This document shows, one piece after another, positions 12,401 to 24,500 of a stretch of 64,000 nt of DNA. This DNA comes from Triops longicaudatus. Lineage: Eukaryota; Arthropoda; Branchiopoda; Notostraca; Triopsidae. A program made the position numbers and the translations under genes. The notes under the pieces were generated by a model. It was given only the letters and a program-made list of their open reading frames with translations. It had not been told where the DNA came from and made no database searches. Each line of letters opens with the position of its first letter. Within the stretch, counting starts at the first letter, position 1. The stretch lies in assembly GCA_022885665.1 (NCBI GenBank), contig JAGQDJ010000019.1, forward strand, positions 1,019,754 through 1,083,753, read 5' to 3'.

Positions 12401-15400
12401 CAAATGTAAGAACAAAAAAGAAATCCGATACAACAAAGCTCAGATACGGTGATCAGTTTGTCCTTACGAGAACTTAATAGAAAGATTTAACTGGGAACAT
12501 CCTATAAGCTCTCAAATCCAACTTTCATTGGGCGAACCGAAGTTTATATACCCAAACAAATACTTAGAACACAGGTTGTAAAATAATATGTGTTTATTCG
12601 GTTAAATAACCAACAACTCTCTGGACAAGTAACGTTGGCTTGCAGTATTGCGGGAACCACAGCTTTCTTGAAAAGGGGAAAAGAAAACTTGTTTGTGAAG
12701 AAAATTCCGTCGAGTTTATATCTAGTTAACGTGGCGGCTGTATAAGAGGGTTTCTGTTATATTTGTATAGCCGGTAAACACGTTGCCGCCATGTTACGAT
12801 GGTAGTTTTCAGTAGCTCATGTCTGTACGACTGTACCCGAAGGTCTCGGAAGCTTTAACCGCCATTGACGGCTAGTTTCCGTTTTTGACAACGCTATGAA
12901 TAAGTTGGTCTGGAAAGCGAACCTACATCGTATGCATAAAAGTAGTAAGAAAAGACCAGCCATTAGACACACATAAAAGATGTGGCAAAGAATAAAAAAG
13001 CCGTCCTATTTTTCCAATATGCTGTACGACACCAAGGCTAGACTCTGGAACATTTTTTCTACTTTTTTATTATTATTATACAGGGGAAGAACGTGTTACC
13101 CTATTCTCACCTCAGTGGGTCAGGAAGTTCAAGCTTAGGCTTTTACCATCGGCGACGACAATGTTTTATGCCCTTCTTAACGCCATTCTTCACCCCGGAC
13201 CGACACTCCGTCAACTGCCAAACTTTGCATCAACGCAAGTGTGACAGAACCATGACACTTTCGCTTGAAGAGTAGCTGCCATACACTCTTTTTACGGGGG
13301 CTTTACTTTTACCTCATTCGCTATGCACCCAGTGGACTTATATCCTACCTCAGAAGCTGGAAACGGAAATGTGGCGAGGAAATGACTCTTGGATGAAGAG
13401 GAACGGTTTCAGGCTGTACGTCTTAGCAGCAGCGTCTTTACATAATTCCTCTCCCAACTTCACACCTGCTGAGTTTACAACGGGCTTTTTTGTCCTATGT
13501 CTCCAAACAGGTCAAAAGTGTAGGGTCCACATTGTGGTTAGCTTGTTGACTAACGTGACCGTCTAAGGTAGGAGGAGGGGGCGGGAAGGGTCCTTTTTTC
13601 TGCGTATACTTTCAAGAAGTTCAAACTGGCCCGATAGCATTGTTTTGCCCTTCTTGAGACTCGGATTCCACTACCTTCCCACACTCTGACGCAGCAGGCC
13701 CAACGTTGTCTCCAAATGGGTGACTAACTTAACCCGGGATCTTGCGTTGTTGCGGTTGACCTGAGTTGCTGTAAAAAGAAACAAAAAAAGGAAACACAAC
13801 GCAGCCCTTTCTGTCCTTGTGGCCTCTAGCTGTCTACTTGGCACCTCTAAACTGACGCTTGAAGACCACGGAGCCCAGACAGCACGCTAGCTAACTTGCA
13901 CACCGTGGCTTTGCTTATAACGCGTCAGGCCCACAGGAGATGGTAGTCTACAGTACAGGCTACACTTTCCCTCTACCTGGGGTCCCTGGGCTCCACTGGG
14001 TGGCCGGAATGGTTACCGTGATTTATGATGGTCAACAGTGGGAAAAACCCTCATCCTAGCCAGCAATTGCCACTATTCTGTCACACAAGACGAACACTAC
14101 GGTCTAACATGTACAATTAAGTCCACTGGAATGGAATTTACTACAACCCACCTACCCCTCCCACGAAAACAACTCAAGACGAGCATTTTTTTCCAGCTTC
14201 TTTCGAGAAGCTGTTCTTGACTTAAAAGTCTGCTTGTTCAATTGCGTATCCTCAGGGTGAAAGGGTTTCCGAGGGGGGACAAAACAATAGCCGAAGAGGT
14301 GGGAGCCCAGCATGTAAATTACTAGTCTCTATTCGATTATACGGCTATGCGAAAAATGCCTGCATCAAGTCCTAACTGGCTTCAGACCTTTAAACCTTTA
14401 GACACATAATGGTTACGGAGGCAAATTAGTGTTTCAACGCGGCTGTAAATCACTCCCAACAGTAAAATATACTTCTGGAAAAATACGCTCGCCCTTAGTT
14501 GTAAGCGTCGTCAGTAAATTTGTAATAAATCTGCTCATCCCCTTTAATGCATTATCGCACGTTTTCGTGCTTCGTAGCTAGCCTATGAAGTAGAATCTTG
14601 CTATAATGTACCTTGCATTTTAGCGAAGTCGGATATTTGGGGACGACAGACGGTCTCGATATGTGCATGTACTTATAAATTCACAATGTACCGAATTTTG
14701 CTTGTACGATATAGTTTTTTTTTCTTCCACCGTGGGAGGTGCGTTGTAACGAGATGTCCACTAACAACGTGAGAAAAAGCTCCTGTTAGGATATGTGCTC
14801 AATATATATGAATTTAATCTTGGCCTATCCAGTTTTTTAATTAATATCGGTAGTAATAATAGTCACAACTCTTTTATAAGAAATTTGGTGCACTGGTTAG
14901 GCTTCCAACTTGGATTTATTCGGTTTATAGCACTCGTTTATTCGGTTTGTGAGTGCTATAAACAAAATTTTCTTTCCATAAAAGGTGCACAATAGGAAAA
15001 CAATAACATATTAATTAAATGGGTAGAAGACAAAATGTAAAATTTCTTATTTGATTTTCCTGTGGTTAGTGGGAAAGAATTTTACTGCATAGGTAGTGGA
15101 CTTAATATTTGTCAGTAGGCATGTTGCTAACACGTGTAATATGGGTGTGCTGAGCTTTCTAATAATTTTGGCTTCACTTTTCTCAATTTTTTAAATGCAT
15201 AATCCACTTAGTGTCTGTATGACTATCACGAGTCAACATATCTTGTTATGACCATTTGCACATTTTTTAAAACTTTATGTTTAATTTTTACATTACGGAA
15301 AGATTGTCGGTTAAGACGTTGTTGGCCTGCTTCAGAAAGCGAGTCTTTTTCGTGAAAGTGACTCCGTCGGACATAGAGCACAAAAAAGGGGAGCTGTGGT

Positions 15401-16986
15401 ATAGGTTATGGCTAGTTGCTTAGAGTATAAGATTACAGTTCATGTCAGGATTGCTGGCCGCGGAACAGACCACCCAAGCTGCGCGACTTGCTCTGGAGAT
15501 TAATCACAATCGCCTCGTAGCAGCTTTTTCTTGCCCATGATGCTGCCGGCTCACTTGTTTTTCTTTTCTTTTTTTTTCTTCCTCCTCTCTTACCACTAGA
15601 AAATTTGCCAGCTTGGAACGAAAGAGATGCTACACATCTACCCTAAGCTAAGTATACGCTATTGATAACCAAGATAGAGCTCGTCGCGGACAAAAGGTTG
15701 TATTTAAGAGGGAGTCTCTTAAATATAACTCTTAAGAAAATAGACTTGCTAGTTGATAAAACTTGACTGCATGGGAGAAAAGAGAGCTAATACACACCAC
15801 CATGACATATTTAAAAACACGTCTACCACAGAGGCACGCACAGCCTTCGCCAGAGTCCTTCCATAAAAGCCACTGCTAACGAACATGGAAGTAGCAGAGC
15901 TTCATACTCCCCAAAGCATGTTGCCAACCTTCTAATTCCAGCGGCCCCAAAAGCTTCAAAAGTGACAAGTAATCCAATGCGATTTATATCATTACTATCT
16001 CCCAAGACCTATGAAATAAGCCAACTTCTCTTCCAAAATTTGTGAAGAAAAAAAATAAAAAAAAATAAAAACTAATGGCCCAACGTCGGCTAGGTGCGTG
16101 ACTCCATGGTGGTCTCGGCAGAACAATTTGTAAAAAGCCAAGTCCAACTTTAGTATCCTTCCCGAATGAAAAGGAAGAACGACAATATAGCCTTCCTGGG
16201 CATCGTCCACGGTGTATCTCTTTCAAAAGACAACGGCAAAGGACACACAGTTGAACAAGAAATAGCTTTTTAAGGTTGAACTCACCGCTGCCGGGCGAGA
16301 AGTAATCGAACCTCAAGAAGCAAGCTAATTTCCTCCCATTCCACCCTCCATGACACACGCACAAAAAAGAAAGAGAAACGTGAGATTCCAACGTTAAGTG
16401 ACATATTGGGCACCTTCAAATCTTCACCTACAATCCAGGAAAATATGTTCTAGAACAAAAGAAAAACGTTTCTTTTGTCCTTTAAAGAATGAACCTGTCC
16501 CCAACTCAACAAGTATTTCTTGTAGAATGAACTTTGCTGACAGCTCAGCTATGTCTTATCCATTTTTTAGCCAGAAAAATGTTCAAAGCGAAATCCTGCA
16601 GAAACCAAGCCAGGAATGTATTGAGAACGTACCAGATGAGCAGACAATCCCTAAGGTTTTTAAACTGTTGCATCTTGCGATGACAGATCAGCCTATCGGG
16701 GGGTGTTATCTACTCCAGAGCCCAAAGCAAGAATGCAATATTAGCTAGGCATTTTTGGAAATAACTTGGAAGACTAGGGTCATGCTCACATTCTAATTCG
16801 TCTTTACTGTCCATGGAATAGATGCGTTTTAGAAGTTTGCACTACTTTTATTCCGGGACTTTTCCGTGTTACACAGAGCATGGGCGAAATAGTTTAAAGT
16901 TCTGGCATAACTTGCCAACCGTTTAGGTAGAATGGAACTTAGCTTTATTATCCACTTGGATAAGATATTTGGGAACGAAATGCTTT

Positions 16987-17023
16987 TCAAAAAGCGAAAT
17001 ATTTGTCAAAAAGCCAAATGTTT
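16987..17023. repeat. two-copy imperfect tandem repeat, about 19 bp
   Basis: TCAAAAAGCGAAATATTTG is followed directly by TCAAAAAGCCAAATGTTT, differing at two positions. It is a small local duplication in AT-rich intergenic DNA with no evident function. Confidence 0.75.
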
Positions 17024-18093
17024 ACCCTTCAAGTCATTTGAAAACGGAACTCGTTTAATGCTAACGGTATAAGCAAACAGTTACGTTTTTGCGGGTACAA
17101 TTTAGCGAAAGAGAAAAACGTGTTACAACATTACAAGGCTCAGGCTCGAAAGCATGTGGCTGCTGTCAAAACACATTAAGGGCGCTTGACAAACAGGTCC
17201 TGCCCCATAGCAAAAGGGAATGAGCCCACCCTTTGTGCTCAATGGCTTGTTAATTATAGATTTTCTGCCAGTTTGAATATCCGACTAGCTTATACAAGCA
17301 TAAGGTTTCTTTTACCACCCCTTTTAAATGGAACTTCAAGTTTTTTTTTTTTTGGTGTACTGCGCTCAAGGCACATGAAACCTACAAGTTGGGAAGCAAG
17401 ATAGCTTACAGCTTTGGCGGTATTTGTCATGTTTAGCGGCTGTAGGTAACAAATGTTAGGCGGATTTCAGAAAGAGGGCTGTCAAAACGGATCTCAACAT
17501 GACAAAGTTGCACTTCCCGAAAGACAAGCCGTGCAAGATTCCAAATACAGGATTATCGGCTAGCAAATTTCAATGTTTGATATCAATAGCATACCACACC
17601 CCCTCGATTGAACGGACTTCGGTTTGCTATCATAAGTAGAAAAAAGAGAAAAGAAGGGATATTTAAGAAAGAACACAAGTAAAGATAAAGTATACCAAAA
17701 ATAAATTTAAATTATAAAAAATGACTACAAATGAGCTTCTGAAATCACAAAGGCTTATTTAATCTTCCCGAGGCTAATTTCGAAACTCACTCTGATTTTC
17801 TCAACCCAATGATTAATACTTTTGATCATGTCAATCATGATTATTTTTTAGTAAAAGACTATTTGTTTATTCCTAACGTTCGTTTAAAAATTAAGCTCTT
17901 ACGGTAAGTATCAGGGACCAAATTATCAAGGCTTCATAAAAAATGAAACTAAAATAAAACTGCAACACTGGGATTCAAATTTTACAGTTACTCGCATATA
18001 AACTCCATTTTTTTAGCAGTTCTTAATGACTCTTTGCCTTATTGAAGAATGCACGTAACATACATATTGGGTTTGGTCACTTACCCACTTTGT

Positions 18094-18130
18094 CGTTTGG
18101 TAACGCTGAACGTTGCTGAACGTTTGGTAA
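18094..18130. repeat. nested direct repeats
   Basis: CGTTTGGTAA occurs at 18094-18103 and 18121-18130, and GCTGAACGTT occurs twice in tandem between them (18105-18114, 18115-18124). This lies about 160 bp upstream of the inverted-repeat structure at 18294. Confidence 0.8.
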
Positions 18131-18293
18131 GAACTAAAACTTTATTAATATCTGATCAACTTTAATTAAAGAAAGATAATATTGTTATATAAATTTTAAC
18201 AATAAATATTACTTTTAGATTTAGCCATAAAAAGTATTAAAAGATTAATCAGCCCCCCTTTATCCGTTAAACCGGGTTTAGGTGATACTCCTG

Positions 18294-18416
18294 AGGTAAC
18301 GTGCATTCTGTTATGCCTAGCTGTTATTCACTGCGGCATAAGTGCAATACAATTATTGCACGCATGCCGTTACCTGCTTCCGGTCTGGGTGGGAATCTAA
18401 GACTCACACGTTACCT
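18294..18416. repeat. nested inverted repeat with central hairpin
   Basis: A 10-bp perfect outer inverted repeat (AGGTAACGTG at 18294-18303 and its complement at 18407-18416) encloses a strong central hairpin: arms 18333-18349 and 18354-18370 match at 15 of 17 positions around a 4-base loop (18350-18353). A further GTTATGCC/GGCATAA pairing lies inside the left half. It could be a MITE remnant, a structured RNA or a dyad regulatory site. Only the symmetry is seen. Confidence 0.6.
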
Positions 18417-21400
18417 GATATAATGTGAATGCTACTCAATAGTCATGTTCAATAGGGTAACATGCCAAGCAACTGTTATTGTATACACATACGAATACAG
18501 ATGTAAATGTTAGGATATTTACCTGAAGTATGACAAGCAATTTCGTAGAAGAAAAGAACGCTTCTTCTTGGCAAGTTTCGTAGTTCACATTCTTATTAGA
18601 AATCGCACTTACATCATCGCTTTTCTAGGATGTGAGAGGGGATTCAATGAACAAGCCAGCACTTAAAAAAAGACAGAGACATCCACTTACCCTTTTTTCA
18701 TCGCCATTGTCCGTAAAGGGTTGTTTCAAAAACAGTTTAGGGACGGGTTTGGCACATAAAGGAGGGTGACGCACAATTTTTGAAAAAATTATCGCAAGCG
18801 TCCATATTTGAGCCGAATAAACACGCAAGGGACTTTTGCCCAATTTTTTCTCCCGGTTGTTTTCATTTTTTATTACCGGATCCTTGTTGGTGCTCGTGTA
18901 TATTCAGGCTTTAATTTAATGTATTTAAAGCACATTGTGTTCATAGTTTAATAGACCTCCACAGTCTATGATTAAAATGTTTGAACAGTAGCAATTTAGG
19001 TGTGCGTGATCGTAACTCTCGCAACACTCTTTTCCCTTTTCCCCGAGACCCTCCAAGCAAAGCTTGCATTTGCCATATCTTTGAACATGCCTGGGGAACC
19101 AAGTGGGGACAAACGATGAGCACCACGGGCTTGGACATGAAGAGCCCCCTTATTTTCTAAGGTAATGTGGATGTTCTAGCGATTGTCCCGGGCTATTTCG
19201 TCTCTTTTTCGCTGGCATTCCAAGCACTTTGCAAAAAAAGGAGGGAAGAACCGCACCGACTACCACAAAGTGCATAGTTGGCTCATAGCGTCTGACAAGA
19301 CAGTTAATGCTTCTTGATAAGACCACACACGTTGTCTTAACCCTTTTTAGAAAGAACAAAGCGGAATGGAATGTTAAATTACCTCCCCACGCATGGTGAC
19401 GTGAAACAAAGCCAGATAAGGAGTTTTTTTTTCTCTTCGCAAACTTGCAATGCACTGCATCACGAAAGTGACTAGGAAGAAATCGTGACATCCTAGCTTC
19501 ATTGGCTAGGTCAGATCAGGAATTAGAAGCCCAATCTTTAAATCCTTGTTCCATTTCAAACTCTTTTCACCCCACTCATTTCCTTTCTCTTTCTCTCATT
19601 ACATTACATCCGAGTCGCACGCTTGCCGTGTCATCTCTCACACACAATGCTCACTCTCCTTTCTCCCAGTCTCATGCAATTTCCCTCTCATTCCGCTCTT
19701 AGAGAGTGACTCGTGTTCAGTCCTAAACTGAAACGCTAATGAGCAATTACGGAAAGCTGAGCCTGGAGCTTCCATAAAGGGCATAACTGCCACCAAAAAT
19801 TGTTAAAACTCTCCAGAATTCCATAACGTTCTTGGCAAAACGGCGAATTACGGAAGTGGATTCGCCCCATTAGCCTAACAAAACTAGTAAACTTCCGTAG
19901 ATAACAAGGAGGGCGGAGCTGGTGGGTGTTAAGAAGCTGGAGTGTTAAGGAAGTTTTCTTGAACTTTAGACCTTTTCGAGTGCTACATAGTTTTCTCTTC
20001 AGTCTCTCCGTTTTTCTTAACGCATAAATTTAACACCCTTAGCATTCCCCCTTTAGAAGGTTCAGAAAGCGAAGCTCATTTTTCTAGCGAAACTGGAATC
20101 CATGTGTTTGAGCATGAGTGTGTGTATGTCCCTTTGAGCTGTTCGTGTGAGCACAAGTCCCGAGTTAAGCCAGGGAGCAGTGAAGTTGACAGCTAACAAC
20201 TTGGGACTGCCAATTAGAGGCGGCGTCGACTTTGTCAGGAGCGTCTGCCGGGGGCCCCGAAGGGGGGCGACTGTCATGTTCGCTTATAACCTTATGCCCC
20301 CTGCATACCCTTCATATTAGGGAGGAGAAAAAGGCAACAGACCACCGACGTCGTTAGCGTCCATTGTTGGCTACTGTTTTTATAACCTTTCTTATGGCCT
20401 CGAAAGAGTTGTAATGTTGTGGGCTCCATATAGGACTCGCTAGAATGTCTAAAGACCCACTAAAGCCACACAAGGGATAATGACAAAAGAGAGAATAAAA
20501 AAAAACAGAAAGGAGTAAGTTTAGTTGACCAAGATTGGTACACTGTTGTGGCGGGGTCTCCGACGCACTTACTTTAGCGCCCATAATAAGGGAGGCGTGG
20601 TTATACTCATCGAATCTATAACAGGACCAATTCTGGCTTGGGTTCGTTTTGGGAGATTGTGCCAATACCTCGTTAGGACGCATAAGCTCCACGAGGAGGA
20701 ATTGTTTTTGAAAACCGTAGGAAATTGATCATGTGGGCTATGAATGCAAACAAAGAAAACAACATGCCTGCCACTGGGAAAAGGTGTACGTCATTCTTGA
20801 GACGGTGAGTCACAAGCTAATTAACAACTCGCGCAGCGATATACGTTCAGTGAATGAAAATACAAGCCCTTTTTTGTCTTCAACTTTCTTTTCAATATTC
20901 CGTTTTTACAGTGAATTTGAATCTGTGGCGAAGTTTACACGTAAATGTCTACTTTGGCATCCCAACCTATGATAAATAACACAATTTGTAGCACTTTCCA
21001 ATGAAGTCATGTCTGCATTGAGTCACAGTTTAGCCAACGGTTCCGTATACCATAAAAATATAAAAAAAAAAGAGAAAAAGCAAACCTTTTGTCCAATAGC
21101 TGGGTGACAAAAAAGTTTGATTCTCTGCGTCTTCATTCTTTCAGAAGCCTTCATATTTGTAGTTGGGGACGTTTGAAGCAAAAGTAGCGGTTGAGAAGCT
21201 GAAACAGTGAACGAGGTGCTTTGAGGACTCTCTTTGACTACTGCTTTATGTTGACATGACAAATTAGTTTTGCAGGACTGGGGACAAGTTAGCACATGAG
21301 GCAACGTTTGAGGGGGCGGGCAACAAACAAATCACCGACCGTGGAGACTTCGACTTCCAAGTTTTGCTTTCAAATTGACACAAAGGAAAGCCACGACAGT

Positions 21401-21575
21401 GTCATAATTTTCAAGGTATATAGACTATGTTAATTTAGGATTCTGACGACTGATTCACTTCTTTGAAGTGTAAAATGCGCAATAGGTGACTTGAGGAAGG
21501 GTGATAACATTTCTTGCATTTATGTTGTAGAAAAAAAGTACGCGGGGTGGACTAAGTTGTTCACTTGGGTTCCCC

Positions 21576-24500
21576 TTATTCCATGCTGTCGATATCTTCG
21601 TCATCACGGAGCGGGATGGTAGAATGGTTATATAATCCTTGAGCCATGAGTTGTAACGCAAGTGGGTTCTTTTGTCCCGATGCTTTCTTCATTTTGGCGC
21701 GCTTGTTCTGGAACCAAATTTTGATCTGGTTTTCGTGCAGTTGCAGTTCTCGGGCCAAATCCTGACGTCGTTTCTCGGTGAGGTACCGATTTTCATTAAA
21801 TTCCGTCTTGAGCCGCGCCAATTGCTCAGCCGTGAATGCGGTACGAGGGCGTTTTTCGTCCGGTTTCTTGTCCTTTTTGCGAATTCTCCGCGCTCGGGGA
21901 CCTGGAACACAAACAAGAACATGTCGTTGTTGTTTTTTGTTTCATTTCTTTTACATCTGTTCTTCTGTGTCTGAAGTTGTTGGAAACTCTTTGCTGTTAT
22001 AATAAGGAACGAACTGTGCCAAATACAGGAAATTTGACCAAGTTTCAATGACTTTTTTATTGCTCCATTAATAATGCTGATGGTCCTTATACAAGACAAA
22101 CTGCCACATATTGCGTACGGAAATTAGCAAATTATGCAGACGTGGGACAGATTATGACAAATGTCCCTATTGTCCACGAAAGCCTAGCTCCTTTCGGGGA
22201 CACATTACTCAAGAGAAGGAAGTAATCAAAACGACCACAAAAAAAGAAAAAGAGACTGAAAATTTGAATTTCCTCTATGCATTTTCAAAATGAAGCCATC
22301 CGGTTTCCTATCTGGCTTTGGGGTGCTCCCAATTGAAAATTATGCAGGAACCGCAAAGTGAGCAAGAAAAATTACTACCCGCTGGTCAAATTCACACTTG
22401 GAAGAACGCCTCACTAAGTCGAGCGGAGAGAACCAAACTCTTAAAAAAAAAACATAAAAAGAAGGGAGAGAATTGGAAGACGCAAGGCAAACGGAGAGAC
22501 GAAGCTTATAAGGCCTCAAAAAGGAATAAATGACGCCCCGCCATGATGAAAGTCATGCATGACTTGAAAATTAAGCCATTTCTAGGGCTGTGAAAAGTTG
22601 GTGTCTATTTACCCGGACTGTACGACGGCTGGAGTAAGCTTTGAAAAGACAATTTGATTTGATACAGATAAGTCGTGCTGTTGTGTATGAAAAGCCGTGT
22701 CAGGAAGCTTTGTAAAGGTGTCTTCCACCTTTTCACTCGGCAACAAGGACCACCCAGCTTTTTCCCGTGGTTAAAAGAATGACAATGCAAAAAGTGTTAC
22801 GTACAGATAGACTCATTTCTTTTTCTCTCTCGCACTCTTTCCTTGAAAGCAAAGTAAAATTACACTATAACTCGAGTTGAAATCTTCACTTTTTCTAAAG
22901 TGAACTGGGCAAAATCTTGACATTGTTGTGCCTTCTTAACGTATGACATCGTCAGTCAAATGTCAGGTTGCATATATTACGGAACGATAATATTGTGAGG
23001 CCCCAAATTCCGGAGCATGGATAGCCTGTCTTGGTTTTCCTGGAGCCGGCGGCCGAAAGGGGCCACAGCCGTAGGTAAAATTGATTGGGGTATTTTGCGT
23101 CGACTTCTAACAGCTCGTGTGACCGTTTTGTAGCCGAATATGACACGAAGCAACTCCAAATTTACTCAGTAAAGGAAAGTCTCGAAAGGCTCAGAAAAAA
23201 ATCATCTTTGCGGGTAAATGAATAGCTCGATGTTTTTGGTTAAATGACAACTTTTTTCCCATAGAAAATTGCAGCTGGGCGTCGGTCTAAATAAGCAGTA
23301 AATGCTATGCAAGAACCCGGAGCAGGTGCTAATAAGAATATTCTTGTAAGAAGAAAAAACATGGGTAGCTTAAACTTTGGGCTAACTACTGGCCAACGCT
23401 ACGCGGAAGTCCGAAATTAGCGAATTTCTCGCCATTTGCTATACATCTGGACTAGTTAACGGAATAAGAATATTACGGGAAAACAGGAAAAAATGTGAGA
23501 AACTTCACGTGTAATTACCTTTCCTTGTTACTTAAGGTAATATCCAAAACTATGTCGTGACATTTGCGAAATCCCCCGAAAATAACCCACAAATCTTTCC
23601 TCAAATTCGCAATAAATTGCAAATTAATTTACGTCAGAAGCTTTTTTCAAACGTTTGCTTTCCTCTAATTTAATTGCCACCCATAGTCATAATTTTTGGG
23701 AAGACAACAACTACACAGTAGCTAACGCGTTCAGCAAGGTGTCCTCACTATTAAAAACTTCACTGATTTAAGTACGAGTAGCAACGAGTTAAATACTCAG
23801 AATCGCTATTTGTTTTCACAATGATTTTCGTTACGAATGACTCAAACCTCTTGCATTCAGGGATGGAAATTACAAAATAGGAAAACTGATAGGGAATCTG
23901 TCAAGTTTCCCCGTATTAAATTAGAATACTTGAGCTATTTAATTGTTAAAAATGGAAGATGTATCCAGTGTCAATTCGGTTCATTCTTTACGTTGCACGT
24001 TGAATTTGCAAAAGTGTTTTATAGCATTTCTAGTTCCATCATATTGCGTTTACCTTACCACGTGATTTGATTATCACTTGTAATTGTAGGGGTGCAGTTG
24101 TCTTAAACTTAAAACATCTGCGCTAGTGCGAACCGCGAACTTAACGATGGAGCGGTAGGTTCTATGCTGAAGTGCACTTGTAATTATAAGTTTGACTGCG
24201 CGGAATTATCGGGTAGGGAATATACGCGAAACCTACACCAACACAGTACTTATGTTTGTTTTGCCTGTGACAACTTAGGTGAAGTGTATACCAGGTCAAG
24301 CTTTACTACACTTTCCGCACGCCATGCGCTTTAGTCACGTGTTGGAACTCCCCATTTTCACTACAGCGTGGGTACCATACTTAGAATATTTCAAGCTCAT
24401 GCAAACGAATTAGCGTAGCATCGTTTTAAACTGTCAAACTAACACTTCCTGTAAAAGACGCTCCAATGCAAGTATTTTATCCTTGATATGCTAACAACTC

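Larger units (their letters stand above)
8011..21575. other. 13.6 kb intergenic DNA between the two engrailed genes
   Basis: Apart from the en-A 3' UTR at its left end and the en-B 3' UTR at its right end, I see no gene. Open frames up to about 135 codons (for example 15984-16391 on -) have no domain and low-complexity runs. In insects the DNA around en/inv holds enhancers, and this stretch is a reasonable place for such elements, but no individual site can be named from sequence alone. Small repeats at 9418, 16987, 18094 and 18294 are listed separately. Confidence 0.6.

Noticed and set aside
15984..16391. 135-codon open frame on -
   Set aside because: It has no domain, a run of Phe/Tyr from A-rich DNA, and no splice or start context; best explained as chance.
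22550..22565. Perfect 16-bp palindrome AAGTCATGCATGACTT
   Set aside because: About one such palindrome is expected by chance in 64 kb.
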